This document shows, in pieces, positions 49,476-59,518 of a DNA stretch of 64,000 nt (positions are counted from its first letter, which is position 1; each line of letters begins with the position of its first letter). The notes under the pieces are model-generated. The model was not told the DNA's origin. It saw only the letters and a list, made by a program, of their open reading frames with translations, and did not search any database. This stretch comes from Alphaproteobacteria bacterium (lineage in GTDB: Bacteria; Pseudomonadota; Alphaproteobacteria; Caulobacterales; Caulobacteraceae), in the NCBI GenBank assembly GCA_018821435.1, contig JAHJME010000009.1, forward strand, positions 62,001 through 126,000, in the 5' to 3' direction. A program made the position numbers and the translations under genes.

Positions 49476-50582
49476 TTAAAGCCCCAACGCCTTCTTCACC
49501 TCGCGCCAGTCGACCAGCTTGAAGTTCTGTCGCGCGCCGGCGGCGCCCTCGTCGACGTCGTCCTGCATGACCACCAGGCCCTGCGGGAACGCGCCGACCT
49601 GGCCGCCTATCGCCGCGACGCCGTCCGTGCCGGTGACGCCGTCCACGCCGCCGTTCGCCACGACGCTGAACCGGCCCCGGTACTGCGGCGCCGGCCCGTC
49701 CACCCGCCAGACCGCGAACGCCGAGTCGCCCTGACTGGAGGCGATCAGCCACGTGATCGCGCCCTCGCGCAGCAGGGTCAGGCCCTCGACGTCGGGCTTC
49801 AGCATCTCGGACGGCGCGGCGGCGATGATCTGGCCCTTGGCCGGGCCGCTCCCCAGGTCGAAGCGCCAGATACCGGCGCCCTCCTCGCCCAGGTAGAGGC
49901 GCCCGGCCACGTCGTCGGCGACGCAGCCCTCGGGCTGGGTCGGCACCGAGAAGCGGCGCTCCTCCTTGAACACCGGCTTGCCGTCCGCGCCGGCCGAGAC
50001 CGTGTGCTGGCGCACCTGGCCGTCCGTGCCGTTGACGATCACCAGGAACGCAGCCCCCCGCCGCGCCAGGCACAGACCGTACGGCTCGGCCAGATCGACC
50101 GGAACCTCGCCCCACAGGGTCAGCTTCAGCGTCGCCGGATCCAGCAGGAACAGCGCCGCCCCGGCGCCCGGCCGGCCGCGATCCGACGCCGCCACCAGCA
50201 CCCGCTCGCCGGCCGCGGTCTTGAAACCGCCGCGCAGGTCGACGTTGTTGGGCATGCCGCCGGGCAGATACTGGAGCTGCTTGCCGGCTAGGTCGTAGAC
50301 GTAGAGCCCGGCCTTCTTGTCGGTGCCGATGATGACCCCGCGCGCGGGGTTCTTCGGGTCGACCCAGATCTCCGGATCGTCGGCCGCGTCCTTGTCGCCG
50401 GTGCCGACCGAGGGGGTTTCGGCCGCCGCCGGCACGGGCTTGCCCACGCCCACAGTCATGCCGCGAGAATCGGACATCTCTTCTAGATCAGTCTTCGCCG
50501 CCCCAGTTTTCGTACAGCCGCCTACAAGCAACGTTGCAATGAACAACGTCACGTAAGTGTCACGCAAATGCCGCCGAAACAT
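49476..50582 (-). CDS. Beta-propeller phytase lipoprotein
   Basis: 368 residues from ATG 50582 (AGGAG six bases upstream; a GTG one codon earlier is possible). A lipobox LLVGGC gives an outer-membrane lipoprotein. Phytase motifs: DAADDPEIWVDPKNPARGVI, then PEGCVADDVAGRLYLGEEGA, KPDVEGLTLL and QNFKLVDW. Calcium-dependent beta-propeller phytases release phosphate from myo-inositol hexakisphosphate. It is divergent from a TonB receptor, a common pairing for uptake of phytate or its products. Confidence 0.92.
   Translation of the reverse strand: MFRRHLRDTYVTLFIATLLVGGCTKTGAAKTDLEEMSDSRGMTVGVGKPVPAAAETPSVGTGDKDAADDPEIWVDPKNPARGVIIGTDKKAGLYVYDLAGKQLQYLPGGMPNNVDLRGGFKTAAGERVLVAASDRGRPGAGAALFLLDPATLKLTLWGEVPVDLAEPYGLCLARRGAAFLVIVNGTDGQVRQHTVSAGADGKPVFKEERRFSVPTQPEGCVADDVAGRLYLGEEGAGIWRFDLGSGPAKGQIIAAAPSEMLKPDVEGLTLLREGAITWLIASSQGDSAFAVWRVDGPAPQYRGRFSVVANGGVDGVTGTDGVAAIGGQVGAFPQGLVVMQDDVDEGAAGARQNFKLVDWREVKKALGL
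50546..50564 (+). promoter_or_regulatory. Weak Pho-box-like direct repeat
   Basis: GTCACG occurs twice with an 11-base period (50548-50553 and 50559-50564), the spacing of PhoB half-sites (consensus CTGTCAT twice, 11 bases apart). It lies about 114 bases before the TonB receptor ATG and inside the first codons of the phytase. Match to consensus is only partial. Confidence 0.35.
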
Positions 50583-50677
50583 CACTGGCTCCTACTGTCG
50601 TGCGAAACTAATTCCTGCCCCGAATAGGCGTGGCCACGTTGCTCCGTCAACGGCCAGTATTTTTGGGGATAGACCAG

Positions 50678-52942
50678 ATGAAAAAGGCGATGCTCTTCGC
50701 CATGGCTTCGCTCGCGCCCCTGTGCGGCACGCCCGCCTGGGCCATTGAAGCCGAGGAAGACGCTGAACGCACCCGGACGGTCGAGGAGCTGGTGGTCACC
50801 GGCGAGATCACCTTCCGCAATCGCGTGGACGGCCCCGAGCCGGTGCTGTCCTACGACCTGGAATACTTCCAGCGCTTCGAGCCGCTCACCGCCGGCGACG
50901 CCCTTAAGCGCGTCCCCAGCGTGGCCTTCCTGTCGGACGTGCTGGAATCGGACGGCGCGCGGCTGCGCGGCCTCGATCCCGGCTACACACAGATCCTGAT
51001 CAACGGCGAGCGGGTGCCGGGCGCCGGCGTCGACCGCTCATTCTTCGTCGACCGCATCCCCGCCGAACTGATCGAGCGGGTCGAGGTGGTCCGCTCCTCT
51101 TCCGCCAACCGTAGCGGCGACGCCATCGCCGGGGCGCTGAACATCGTGCTGCGCGACGGCTATTCGCTGGACGGCGGCTACGTCCGCGGCGGCGCCATCA
51201 TGCTGGACGACAAGCGGGTCAAGGGCACGGCCGGCGGCGTCTATTCCGGCCAGGTCGGTCCCGGTCGCCTGCTGGTGGGCGCCAACGTCCAAGGCCGGCG
51301 CAATCCGAAGCTGAAGGAAAGCTTCCGCTACGCCGCACCCGGCGGCGCGCTCAACGACATCGAACTGCAGACCGACACCCGCGACGGCACCGACTATTCG
51401 CTGAACGCCAGCTACGACCTGAAGGGTGAGACCAGCGCGCTGAAGCTGTCCGGCTTCTTCGTCCGCACCAACCGTTTCGAGGACGAGGACTCGATCGAGT
51501 ACGCGGGCGGCCGCATCGGCTCGGCCGACCTGCTCACGCTCAACGACAACAACGTGAAGATCCGCACCGATAACTGGTCGCTGGGCGCGCGCTACGACCA
51601 GCAGATGCTGGGCGGCACGACCCGCTTCAAGATCGCCTACGCCCAGCTCAAGGACCGCCAGGACGAGTTCGAGGAGGAGTACGAGTACCTCCGCGACACC
51701 CGCCCCTTCCCCGAGGACGACCGCTTCACCGGCGACCTGACCTTCACCCGGCTCAAGGACCGCGAGCTGTCGGGCGAGATTTCGCACAAGCGCGACCTGG
51801 GCGCGGTAAAGCTGGACGTCGGCGTGCAGTACGTGGGCAAGGACCGCGACACCGACATCACCACCGACCGCAACCGGGTGACCATCGCCAACCCGCCGGC
51901 CGCCCGGCCCGACCTGCCCGGCGCCTACGGCCCGTTCCTGCCGGTCGTCGGCGGCCTCAGCACGATCGAAGAGGCCCGCATCGACCCTTACGTCATGCTC
52001 TCCGGCCAGATGGACGCCATCTCCTGGGAAGCCGGCGTCCGCTGGGAGACCACCGAGACCACGATCAAGGACGCCACCGCGCCCGCCGCCAGCCGCAAGG
52101 TCGAGAACGACTACAACTTCCTGCTGCCCTCGGCCCACCTGCGCTGGAACCTGACCCCCAGCGACCGGATCAACATCTCGGCGTCGCGCACCGTGCGCCG
52201 GCCCAACTTCGACTATCTCTCGCCGGCCACCCTGCTGGCCGAGCTGGGCGACAACGACTTCATCGGCAATCCCAACCTGAAGCCCGAGTCCGCCTGGGGC
52301 GCCGACGTGGGCTACGAACGCCGCCTCGGCCGCCAGGGCGTGGCCGGCGTCAACGTCTTCTACCGCGACGTGAAGAACCTGATCGAGGTGGCCAGCAACG
52401 GCCAGGTCGGCAGCGAGGGTCCCGGGACGTTCGTGCTGGGCCCGCGCAACACCGGCGGCGGTCAGGTCTGGGGGATCGAGTTCGACCTCTCCACGCCGCT
52501 CACGGCGTTCGGCCTGGAGCACACCGGCGTGTTCCTCAACTACTCCTGGCTGGACAGCGACGTGAACGACGAGTTCGGCTCACGCCGGTTCAACGACCAG
52601 GCCAAGTACGTGGCCAACGTCGGCTTCATCCACGACCTGCCGGCATGGGGCGCGGCCTTCGGCGCCACCTACCGCAAGCAGGGCGACGCGTTCGGCCGCA
52701 CCATCGGCGAGGAGGTCACCACCCGCTACGGCGCCGACCTGGAGGTCTTCGTCGAGAAGCGGTTCGGTGACCGGCTGGTCGTGCGCCTGACCGGCTCGAA
52801 CCTGCTGGACGGCAAGAAGCGCGAGTCCTTCAACAAATTCACCACCATCGAAGACCAGATCGACCGGAGCTTCGACGAGTACGAGCTGGAGTCGGAACAG
52901 GCCGGCCCGGTGTTCCAGCTCGTCGCCCGAGCGACCTTCTAG
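50678..52942 (+). CDS. TonB-dependent receptor next to phytase
   Basis: 754 residues from ATG 50678 (an upstream in-frame start at 50630 adds no signal sequence). Signal peptide ends AWA. TonB box region VEELVVTGEI; plug: EPLTAGDALKRVPSVAFLSD and ELIERVEVVRSSSANRSGDA. The barrel ends in ATF. Divergent with the phytase gene; I infer a role in phytate or inositol-phosphate uptake. The 3' end meets ftsA with a four-base overlap. Confidence 0.9.
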   Translation: MKKAMLFAMASLAPLCGTPAWAIEAEEDAERTRTVEELVVTGEITFRNRVDGPEPVLSYDLEYFQRFEPLTAGDALKRVPSVAFLSDVLESDGARLRGLDPGYTQILINGERVPGAGVDRSFFVDRIPAELIERVEVVRSSSANRSGDAIAGALNIVLRDGYSLDGGYVRGGAIMLDDKRVKGTAGGVYSGQVGPGRLLVGANVQGRRNPKLKESFRYAAPGGALNDIELQTDTRDGTDYSLNASYDLKGETSALKLSGFFVRTNRFEDEDSIEYAGGRIGSADLLTLNDNNVKIRTDNWSLGARYDQQMLGGTTRFKIAYAQLKDRQDEFEEEYEYLRDTRPFPEDDRFTGDLTFTRLKDRELSGEISHKRDLGAVKLDVGVQYVGKDRDTDITTDRNRVTIANPPAARPDLPGAYGPFLPVVGGLSTIEEARIDPYVMLSGQMDAISWEAGVRWETTETTIKDATAPAASRKVENDYNFLLPSAHLRWNLTPSDRINISASRTVRRPNFDYLSPATLLAELGDNDFIGNPNLKPESAWGADVGYERRLGRQGVAGVNVFYRDVKNLIEVASNGQVGSEGPGTFVLGPRNTGGGQVWGIEFDLSTPLTAFGLEHTGVFLNYSWLDSDVNDEFGSRRFNDQAKYVANVGFIHDLPAWGAAFGATYRKQGDAFGRTIGEEVTTRYGADLEVFVEKRFGDRLVVRLTGSNLLDGKKRESFNKFTTIEDQIDRSFDEYELESEQAGPVFQLVARATF

Positions 52943-54303
52943 AGGTTATCACGCAGCCATTGGGCCGCCTTGGCCACCGGGTTCGCCCGGGGGTCGAGGG
53001 GCTCGCGGCGCAGCTTCGAGGACGAGAGCTGCTTGGTCGACACGGCTTCGCGCGGCCCGAAGGCGGCGCGGTGCAGGATGCCGGCGGCGGCGGTGAACGC
53101 CGGACCCGAGGCGGCGTCGGCCAGGTGCGGCACCCGGCGCGGACGGCCCAGGCGAACCGGACGGTCGAATACGCGGACCGCCACCTCGCGCACGCCGGCC
53201 AGCTGGCTGGCGCCGCCCGTCAGCACCAGGCCCGCGCCCGGCTCGATCGGGGCGCCGGCGGCCTTCAGGCGGTCGCGCAGCAGTTCCAGGGTCTCTTCGA
53301 CACGGGGCGCGATGATGCCCTTCAGCAGCGAACGCGGCGCCACAACCGGACCCGCGCCCGGATCGTCGCCACGCGGCGGCGCCTCGATCATCTCGCGGTC
53401 CTCGTTGGCCGAGGCGATGGCCGAGCCGTGCAGGGTCTTGATCCGCTCGGCCCCGGCGATGGAGGTCGAGAGGCCCCGCGCGATATCCTGCGTCACGTGA
53501 TGGCCGCCCACCGGCACGGTCTCGACGTGGACCAGGCTGCCGCCCCGGAACACCGAGGCCGACGTAGAGCCGCCGCCCATGTCGATGCAGACCGAGCCCA
53601 GGTCCATCTCGTCTTCTTCCAGCGCCGCCAGGGCCGAGACGAACGGAGCCGCCACGACGCCTTCGAGCTGCAGGTGCGCCCGCTCGACGCAGGCGCCCAG
53701 GGTGTTGAACACGGTCTCGGCCACGGACACGACCAGCAGCTCCACGCCCAGGGTTTTGCCGAACATGGCGCGCGGATCGCGCACCCCGCCCTGGCCGTCG
53801 ACGGCCCAGGCCACCGGCAGGATGTGGATGGCGCGGCGGCCGGGAATCTTGATCTGCGCCAGGGCGTTCTGGATCGCCCGCACCAGATCGTTGTCGCTGA
53901 TCGGCCGCGCGCCGATGGAGACGCGCCCCTGGATCCGCGACGAGCTGAGCTGGCCGCCGGCCGTGGCGATGGTGACGCCCTGGACATTCACGCCGGCCAC
54001 GTTCTCGGCCCGCTCGACGGCTTGCGCGATGGCTTCCGACGCCTCGTCCATGTTGACGATCGCCCCGCCCCGCACGCCGCGCGACTGCACATAGCCGACG
54101 CCGCAGGTGGTCAGGGTCCGGTCGCCGCGACGCACGCCGTCGGGCTTCATGATGAAGCAGGCGACCTTGGCGGCGCCCAGGTCGACCGCCGCCACGATCT
54201 TGGGCGGCGCCAGGGCCGCCTTCAGGCCGTCGCGACCGTTCTTCGGGTCGGCCTTCTTGGCGTCCTTGCGGGCCTCATCGGGGCGTTCGGCGGTCTTGAG
54301 CAT
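52939..54303 (-). CDS. ftsA: Cell division protein FtsA
   Basis: 454 residues. Actin-fold ATPase: AAVDLGAAKVACFIMK (phosphate 1), VCIDMGGGSTSASVF (phosphate 2), VLTGGASQLAGV (adenosine). The 1C domain (AEAVERAENVAGVNVQGV) is present. The C-terminal amphipathic helix ends AQWLRDNL and anchors FtsZ to the membrane. A Lys/Asp-rich N-terminal extension of about 30 residues is present. ftsQ ends 20 bases upstream; ftsZ is about 12 kb away. Confidence 0.97.
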   Translation of the reverse strand: MLKTAERPDEARKDAKKADPKNGRDGLKAALAPPKIVAAVDLGAAKVACFIMKPDGVRRGDRTLTTCGVGYVQSRGVRGGAIVNMDEASEAIAQAVERAENVAGVNVQGVTIATAGGQLSSSRIQGRVSIGARPISDNDLVRAIQNALAQIKIPGRRAIHILPVAWAVDGQGGVRDPRAMFGKTLGVELLVVSVAETVFNTLGACVERAHLQLEGVVAAPFVSALAALEEDEMDLGSVCIDMGGGSTSASVFRGGSLVHVETVPVGGHHVTQDIARGLSTSIAGAERIKTLHGSAIASANEDREMIEAPPRGDDPGAGPVVAPRSLLKGIIAPRVEETLELLRDRLKAAGAPIEPGAGLVLTGGASQLAGVREVAVRVFDRPVRLGRPRRVPHLADAASGPAFTAAAGILHRAAFGPREAVSTKQLSSSKLRREPLDPRANPVAKAAQWLRDNL

Positions 54304-54322
54304 TGGCGGACCAGGTTTCGCG

Positions 54323-55234
54323 TTACACGCCCTCGGCGGGCGTACTGACGGCGGCGGTTGCGGTGAGGGCGGGGATCGGCTGCGGCGCGCGCGGACGCAC
54401 GGCGATGGTGTCGGGATTGCGCAGGTCGATGCGCTCGAAGCCCAGCTCCAGGATGCGCGAACGCAGGTCCAGCTGCTCCAGCTGCATCAGGGCCTGCTCC
54501 TCGTCCACGGCGGGAAGCTGGATCAGGGCGCCGTCCTTCATGCGCAGGTCCCACCGGCGGTCGTCGACACGCACCAGGGCCTCCATGCGGGCCATCAGCT
54601 TCGGACGCTGGACCAGGATCGGCAATATCTCGCCGGCATGCTGCGCCCCGCCCAGGCCCACGACCAGCGGCAGGGTATTGAAGCGCGCCGGGTCGGCCTC
54701 GCGGATCACGTCGCCATGATCGTCGATCACCACGCTGCGGCCGCCATGCTGCCAGACGGCCAGCTGGCGACGTTCCTTCACCGAGATCATCAGGGTGTCG
54801 GGCAGCAGGCGCACGATGCGCGCTTCCTTGACCCAGCCGACCTTCTCGACCCGCTCGCGCAGCGCGGTCAGGTCCATGCCCAGCAGCGGATCGTCCTTGT
54901 GGACGTTCGCCGCCCGCACGATGTCGGCCGTCGCCAGCGCCGAGGCACCCTGGACGTGCACGGTGCGCAGCCGGAAACCGGCCTCGCCGAACTTGCCGTC
55001 GACGCCCATGCCGACGGCATTGGCGATCTGCTGGCCTCGTCCGCCGGTCGCCAGCGTGACGCCCAGCGCCAGGGTCAGGACCCCGCCGGCGATCATGAGA
55101 ATGTGTTTCGGGCTTAGGCTCCGGGCGCCGCCGCCCTCCGCCTTCGCCACCGGGCGCTTGGCTTGAGGACTAGCGGGCGCCTTGGCCCGAGGTTTCGCCG
55201 TTCCCCGCGATCCCCCCCGCACCGCCGCGGGCAT
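54323..55234 (-). CDS. ftsQ: Cell division protein FtsQ
   Basis: 303 residues. Cytoplasmic basic/Pro-rich tail (1-42), one membrane helix ([19 protein letters not shown]), POTRA domain beginning [20 protein letters not shown], then the beta domain (WLKEA-like: [20 protein letters not shown]). It bridges FtsA/FtsZ and the septal enzymes. The ATG lies 65 bases inside the ddl gene. Confidence 0.95.
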   Translation of the reverse strand: MPAAVRGGSRGTAKPRAKAPASPQAKRPVAKAEGGGARSLSPKHILMIAGGVLTLALGVTLATGGRGQQIANAVGMGVDGKFGEAGFRLRTVHVQGASALATADIVRAANVHKDDPLLGMDLTALRERVEKVGWVKEARIVRLLPDTLMISVKERRQLAVWQHGGRSVVIDDHGDVIREADPARFNTLPLVVGLGGAQHAGEILPILVQRPKLMARMEALVRVDDRRWDLRMKDGALIQLPAVDEEQALMQLEQLDLRSRILELGFERIDLRNPDTIAVRPRAPQPIPALTATAAVSTPAEGV

Positions 55235-56147
55235 AAGCGTCCTCCGTAATCCAAAGCACCAAACGATCGAAATCCACCCCGCCCGCCGCGGCCTGCTCGG
55301 GTACGAGCGAGGTCGGGGTCATCCCCGGCTGGGTGTTCACCTCCAAGAGGACCAAAACATCGTTAATGTCGTCATAACGGAGGTCCGACCTGGTAACGCC
55401 TCGGCAACCAAGGGCGGCGTGAGCCATCTCGGAAAGTTTCTTTGCCTTTTCAGCGACGTGCGGCGGAATTCTCGCTGGAACGATGTGCTCGGAGCCGCCT
55501 TCGCCGTACTTCGCCTCATAGTCATAAAACGCGGTTTTCGAGACGATTTCGGTAACGGTCATAGCCTTGCCGTCCATGACACCCACCGCCAGCTCCATTC
55601 CGCGGATGTAAGGCTCCACCATCACCTCCTCGCCGAAGGTCCAGGACGGGGCCACGACCTCCTGCGGCGGGCGATTCGCGCCGTCGTGAACGATGAACAC
55701 GCCGACCGAAGATCCCTCGGCATTGGGCTTGACCACGTAGGGCGGCGGCAGCACGTGTCCGGCCGCCACGTCGAACCGATTGAACAGCCCGCCGCCGGGC
55801 ACGATCACCCCGGCCGCGGCGAGCACGGCCTTGGCCTTGGCCTTGTCCATCGCCAGCGCCGAGGCCAGCACGCCGCAGTGGGTGTAGCGGATGCCCAGCG
55901 TCTCCAGGACGCCCTGGACACAACCGTCCTCGCCCCACTCTCCGTGCAGGGCATTGAAGCAGACGTCGGGGTTCAGCTTGGCCAGGACCTGGGCCAGGTC
56001 GCGGCCCGCATCCACGCGGCTGACCTTGGCGCCCAGGCGCTCCAGGGCGTCGGCGCATTCGCGGCCCGAGACCAGGCTGACCTCGCGCTCGGAGGACAGG
56101 CCGCCCAGCAGCACGGCGACGTGGTGACCTGAAAGGGGTTGGCTCAC
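55170..56147 (-). CDS. ddl: D-alanine--D-alanine ligase
   Basis: 325 residues from GTG 56147 with GGAGG upstream. [20 protein letters not shown], then [19 protein letters not shown] and [18 protein letters not shown] (ATP-grasp). [20 protein letters not shown] is the Mg/ATP site. Forms D-Ala-D-Ala for peptidoglycan. The GTGA overlaps the stop of the upstream M28 gene. Its 3' end overlaps ftsQ by 65 bases. An AT-rich stretch within it (about 55320-55560) may hold the ftsQA promoter. Confidence 0.95.
   Translation of the reverse strand: MSQPLSGHHVAVLLGGLSSEREVSLVSGRECADALERLGAKVSRVDAGRDLAQVLAKLNPDVCFNALHGEWGEDGCVQGVLETLGIRYTHCGVLASALAMDKAKAKAVLAAAGVIVPGGGLFNRFDVAAGHVLPPPYVVKPNAEGSSVGVFIVHDGANRPPQEVVAPSWTFGEEVMVEPYIRGMELAVGVMDGKAMTVTEIVSKTAFYDYEAKYGEGGSEHIVPARIPPHVAEKAKKLSEMAHAALGCRGVTRSDLRYDDINDVLVLLEVNTQPGMTPTSLVPEQAAAGGVDFDRLVLWITEDAYARGGAGGIAGNGETSGQGAR
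55363..55377 (-). promoter_or_regulatory. Near-consensus CtrA site upstream of ftsQ
   Basis: On the minus strand TTAT-N7-TTAA (one mismatch to the CtrA site) lies inside ddl, about 130 bases upstream of the ftsQ start. In C. crescentus the ftsQA promoter is in ddl and is CtrA-controlled. The AT-richness of this part of ddl fits a promoter. Confidence 0.4.
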
Positions 56148-57526
56148 TTGGCCTCCGCGGGCGGCTTGGCCCGGAAATCGATGTCGGAATTGGCGACCGT
56201 GTAGAGGAAGGCCGCCCACACGGCCACGTTCTGCGACAGCTCCGCCGGGTCGATCTTGTCCAGGGTGTCGTCGGCCGAGTGGTGCAGGTCGAAGTAGCGG
56301 CTCATGTCCTGGTTGAAGTCCACGAAGGGCACGCCCAGGCCGATGATGCCCGAGATGTCGGCGCCGCCCGAACGCGGAGGCGCGGAACTCACCGCCACCT
56401 TCAACTTGGGCAAGGTGGCGCGGAACGCCTTCATCGCGTCGTGACCGGCGCCGGCCGGCGGGGTCGAGAGGCTCCAGATGCGGCCCGCGCCGCCGTCGCT
56501 TTCACCCGCGACGATGATCTTGGCGACCTCGTCCTTGTGCGCGGCGGCATAGGCGCCCGACGAGCCGCCCTGCTCTTCCGAACCCCACATGACCACGCGG
56601 ATGGTCCGGCGCGGCTTGCCCGGCCCGGCGGCCAGCTTGGCGGCGGCGGTCGTGATGGCGATGCCGGCGGCGTCGTCGATGGCGCCCGTGCCCGGGTCCC
56701 AGCTGTCCAGGTGGCCGCCGACGACGATCACCTCGTCCGGCCTTTCCTTGCCGCGGATCTCGCCCGAGACGTTCCAGGCCGGCGCGGCGGGGTTGGTGGC
56801 CGACGCCATCTCCAGCTTCACGAGCACCGGCTTGCCGCGCCCGGCCAGGTTCTCCAGCAGCTCGGCGTCGGGCGGCGACAGGGCCGCGGCGGGGATGCCC
56901 CCGGCCGCGCCGCCGCCGGTGTGCGGCAGGCGCGTATCGTCGGTGGAGATCGAGCGGATCAGATAGCCCACCGCGCCGCGCTTGGCGGCCTCCAGCGCGC
57001 CGGCCCGCCGCTGGACGCCGACCGCGCCATAGCTGGAGCCGTCCTGCGTGCGGCCCATGGCCTGGGTGACCACCGCGATCTTGCCGGTCAGCGACCCGGG
57101 CGCCTGGTCCAGCATCGCCTGGTAGGTCTTGAACACGACGATCGGCGCGGTGATCCCGCCGGCCGCCGTCGGGGCGGAATTGCCCAGGCCGATGATCGCC
57201 AGCTTGTGCGGCCACGGGCCGACCACCTCGGCCGACTCCGCGCCTCGCGACCACGCCGGGGTCGTGAAGGCCTCGACCTTGACGTTCTCGAAGCCCAGCG
57301 CCTTCAGCTTGGCCACGCCCCAGTCGCGGGCGCGCTCCATGGCGGGCGATCCCACCATCCGGCCGCCGACCTCGGAGGTCAGGGACTCGGTGATGTCCCA
57401 GGCCAGGGTGTCGGTGAGCGCCTTGTCGCGCACAGCGGCCGCGCCGGCGGCGAGGTCCTCCGCAGCGAAGGCAGGCGAAACGGCGACCAGGGCCGCGGCG
57501 AAGGCGAGCTGAGGAAGGATGCGCAT
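56144..57526 (-). CDS. Secreted M28-family zinc peptidase
   Basis: 460 residues from ATG 57526. Signal peptide ends AFAA. A PA-like domain (about 120-255) is inserted. Metal ligands: [21 protein letters not shown] (His, Asp), [13 protein letters not shown] (Glu pair), [10 protein letters not shown] (Asp) and FDLHHSADD (His). Resembles the carboxypeptidase Q / glutamate carboxypeptidase group. Coupled to ddl through GTGA. It could trim peptides including cell-wall fragments, which is speculation. Confidence 0.92.
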   Translation of the reverse strand: MRILPQLAFAAALVAVSPAFAAEDLAAGAAAVRDKALTDTLAWDITESLTSEVGGRMVGSPAMERARDWGVAKLKALGFENVKVEAFTTPAWSRGAESAEVVGPWPHKLAIIGLGNSAPTAAGGITAPIVVFKTYQAMLDQAPGSLTGKIAVVTQAMGRTQDGSSYGAVGVQRRAGALEAAKRGAVGYLIRSISTDDTRLPHTGGGAAGGIPAAALSPPDAELLENLAGRGKPVLVKLEMASATNPAAPAWNVSGEIRGKERPDEVIVVGGHLDSWDPGTGAIDDAAGIAITTAAAKLAAGPGKPRRTIRVVMWGSEEQGGSSGAYAAAHKDEVAKIIVAGESDGGAGRIWSLSTPPAGAGHDAMKAFRATLPKLKVAVSSAPPRSGGADISGIIGLGVPFVDFNQDMSRYFDLHHSADDTLDKIDPAELSQNVAVWAAFLYTVANSDIDFRAKPPAEAK

Positions 57527-57628
57527 GTCCCCGCGGTCCCATTCGTGGAGATTCCAGTCAACCCCACCATGTGGCCACCATGGTGGCAGCAGGCTGTCGG
57601 CAGGATGTGCAGGCGAAAAGGAGACTCC

Positions 57629-58054
57629 ATGCCTGTGCCGACCGCTCTCAATGGCCTGCCCCGCCCGCCGTGCGCCGAACTGCTCGGCTGGGAGGTCGTG
57701 GAGGCGCGCCCGGCCGATGGGTGGATCCGCCTGCGGTTCGAAGGCCGGCCTGAGTTCGCCAACCCCGCCGGCTACATCCAGGGCGGCTTCCTGGCCGCCA
57801 TGCTGGACGACAGCATGGGACCGGCGATTTTCATCTATTCCGAGGGCCGCCTGTTCACGCCCACCATCGAGATGCACATCAGCTTCCTGGCGCCCGCCCG
57901 CCCCGGCCCGCTCTACGGCGAGGGCCAGGTCGTGCAGGCCGGCAAGACCATCGCCTTTCTGGAAGGCAAGCTGATGGACCTGTCCGGCGCGATCATCGCG
58001 CGGGCCACGGCCACCGCGCGGCTGTTGCCCAGCGACAAGATGCTGGCGGCCTAG
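57629..58054 (+). CDS. PaaI-type hotdog thioesterase
   Basis: 141 residues from ATG 57629, preceded by AAAAGGAGA. LLGWEVVEARPADGWIRLRF, NPAGYIQGGFLAAMLDDSMG (catalytic region with Asp) and TPTIEMHISFLAPARPGPLY match PaaI. It hydrolyses acyl-CoA thioesters. It is the only plus-strand gene among the dcw genes from murD to ddl. Its stop shares CTAG with the convergent phosphatase. Confidence 0.9.
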   Translation: MPVPTALNGLPRPPCAELLGWEVVEARPADGWIRLRFEGRPEFANPAGYIQGGFLAAMLDDSMGPAIFIYSEGRLFTPTIEMHISFLAPARPGPLYGEGQVVQAGKTIAFLEGKLMDLSGAIIARATATARLLPSDKMLAA

Positions 58055-58596
58055 ACCCGCTCGATCAGCGCGCCGTTCGCGTCGAGCACGAAGGCGTCGG
58101 GCGTGTGCAGGTTGCGCCAGAGGTCGTGGGCGTCCAGACCCAGAAGCCGCGCCACATAGAGGCTGAGCACCGTGCCGTGGGTCACGGCGATCAGCGGCCG
58201 GACCGTGTGCTTGGCCAGGGTCGTCGCCAGCCGGTCGCAGGCCTGTTCCGCGCTCTCGCCGCCCGGCGCGGGCACGGTCGGGTTGGCGAACACCTGGGCG
58301 ATCCGCTGACGGAACTCCGCCTCGGTGCCGAACGAGACGTGGCTGCGCTTGTGCTCGTGCAGGCCGTGCTCGACCTCGACCGCCAGGCCCAGCCGCTGGC
58401 CGATGATCTCGGCGGTCTGCAGGGCCTTGGGCTCGGGGCTGGAGATGGCGGCCTCGGCGCCGAACGGGATCAGCTTCTCGGCCAGGGCGGCGACCGCGTC
58501 GCGGCCTTCGGGGCACAGGCCCCACTGCGGCGGCGGGATGTCGCGATCGATCACCGGCCGGCCGTGGCGCACCAGGATGAGCGACGCAGCGGTCAT
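58051..58596 (-). CDS. Histidine phosphatase family protein
   Basis: 181 residues. SLILVRHGRPVIDRD contains the RHG motif with the phospho-His (His11). ISSPEPKALQTAEIIG gives the Arg-equivalent site (Lys here), PGGESAEQACDRL and VTHGTVLSLYVA (second His) complete the pocket. It is a phosphoglycerate-mutase-like phosphatase; the substrate is unknown. It ends the murC-murB unit, 13 bases after murB. Confidence 0.9.
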   Translation of the reverse strand: MTAASLILVRHGRPVIDRDIPPPQWGLCPEGRDAVAALAEKLIPFGAEAAISSPEPKALQTAEIIGQRLGLAVEVEHGLHEHKRSHVSFGTEAEFRQRIAQVFANPTVPAPGGESAEQACDRLATTLAKHTVRPLIAVTHGTVLSLYVARLLGLDAHDLWRNLHTPDAFVLDANGALIERV

Positions 58597-58609
58597 TTGG
58601 TCGCCCGGG

Positions 58610-59518
58610 TCATGTCGCCGTCCCGATCCGCTTGATCTCCCAGTGCAGGTAGATGCCGGTTTTGGCTTTCACATCGGCCCGCACCGCCTCGCCCAGACCC
58701 TCCAGGTCGGCGGCGGTCGCCTCCCCGGTATTGATCATGAAGTTGGCGTGCAGCGGCGAGAACATGGCCCCACCATACGGCTTTCCGCGCCATCCCGCCT
58801 CATCGACGAGTCGCCACGAGGAATGGCCCGGCGGATTCTTGAACGTGGAGCCGCCGGTCTTCTCCCGGATCGGCTGGGTCGTCTCGCGCCGGGCGGTGAT
58901 CTCGGCCATGCGGGCCTGCACCGCGTCGGCGTCGTCGGCCTGCCCCTGATAGGTCGCCTCGACCCAGATGATGTCGGCCGGCGCCTCGGAGTGGCGATAG
59001 GTGTAGCCGAAGTCCGCCAGCGCCAGGTCTCGCCGCGCCCCCGACCGGTCATAGCCCCAGGCCGAGACCAGAACGTCCTTGGTCTCCGCGCCATAGCAGC
59101 CGGCGTTCATGGTCAGCGCGCCGCCGATCGTGCCCGGGATGCCCGCATAGAACTCCAGCCCGGCGATCCCGGCCTTGCCCGCCGCCCGCGCCACCGCCGC
59201 GTCCAGCGCCGCCGAGCCGGCGACGATCCGCCCCGTCGCGGGATCGGCCTCGACAGCGGCGAAGTTGCGCCCCGCCAGCCGGATCACCGCCCCCGGGACC
59301 CCGCCGTCGCGGATGATCACGTTCGAACCCACGCCGAGCACCGTCACCGGCACGCCGGCCGGCAGGCCCGTCAGGAAGTCGGCGAGGTCCTGGTGGTCCG
59401 CTGGCAGGAACAGCAGCTCGGCCGCGCCGCCGACCCGGAACCAGGTGAACGGTCCCAGCGGCTCGTCCCGCACCAGCTTCCCGCGGACCGTGGGCAGCGC
59501 GTCGCGCCAGTCGGTCAT
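58610..59518 (-). CDS. murB: UDP-N-acetylenolpyruvoylglucosamine reductase
   Basis: 302 residues. FAD domain [20 protein letters not shown] and [38 protein letters not shown] and the catalytic Ser in [12 protein letters not shown]; the final HWEIKRIG carries the catalytic Glu. Type IIa-like. The ATG overlaps the murC stop (ATGA). Reduces UDP-GlcNAc-enolpyruvate to UDP-MurNAc. Confidence 0.96.
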   Translation of the reverse strand: MTDWRDALPTVRGKLVRDEPLGPFTWFRVGGAAELLFLPADHQDLADFLTGLPAGVPVTVLGVGSNVIIRDGGVPGAVIRLAGRNFAAVEADPATGRIVAGSAALDAAVARAAGKAGIAGLEFYAGIPGTIGGALTMNAGCYGAETKDVLVSAWGYDRSGARRDLALADFGYTYRHSEAPADIIWVEATYQGQADDADAVQARMAEITARRETTQPIREKTGGSTFKNPPGHSSWRLVDEAGWRGKPYGGAMFSPLHANFMINTGEATAADLEGLGEAVRADVKAKTGIYLHWEIKRIGTAT

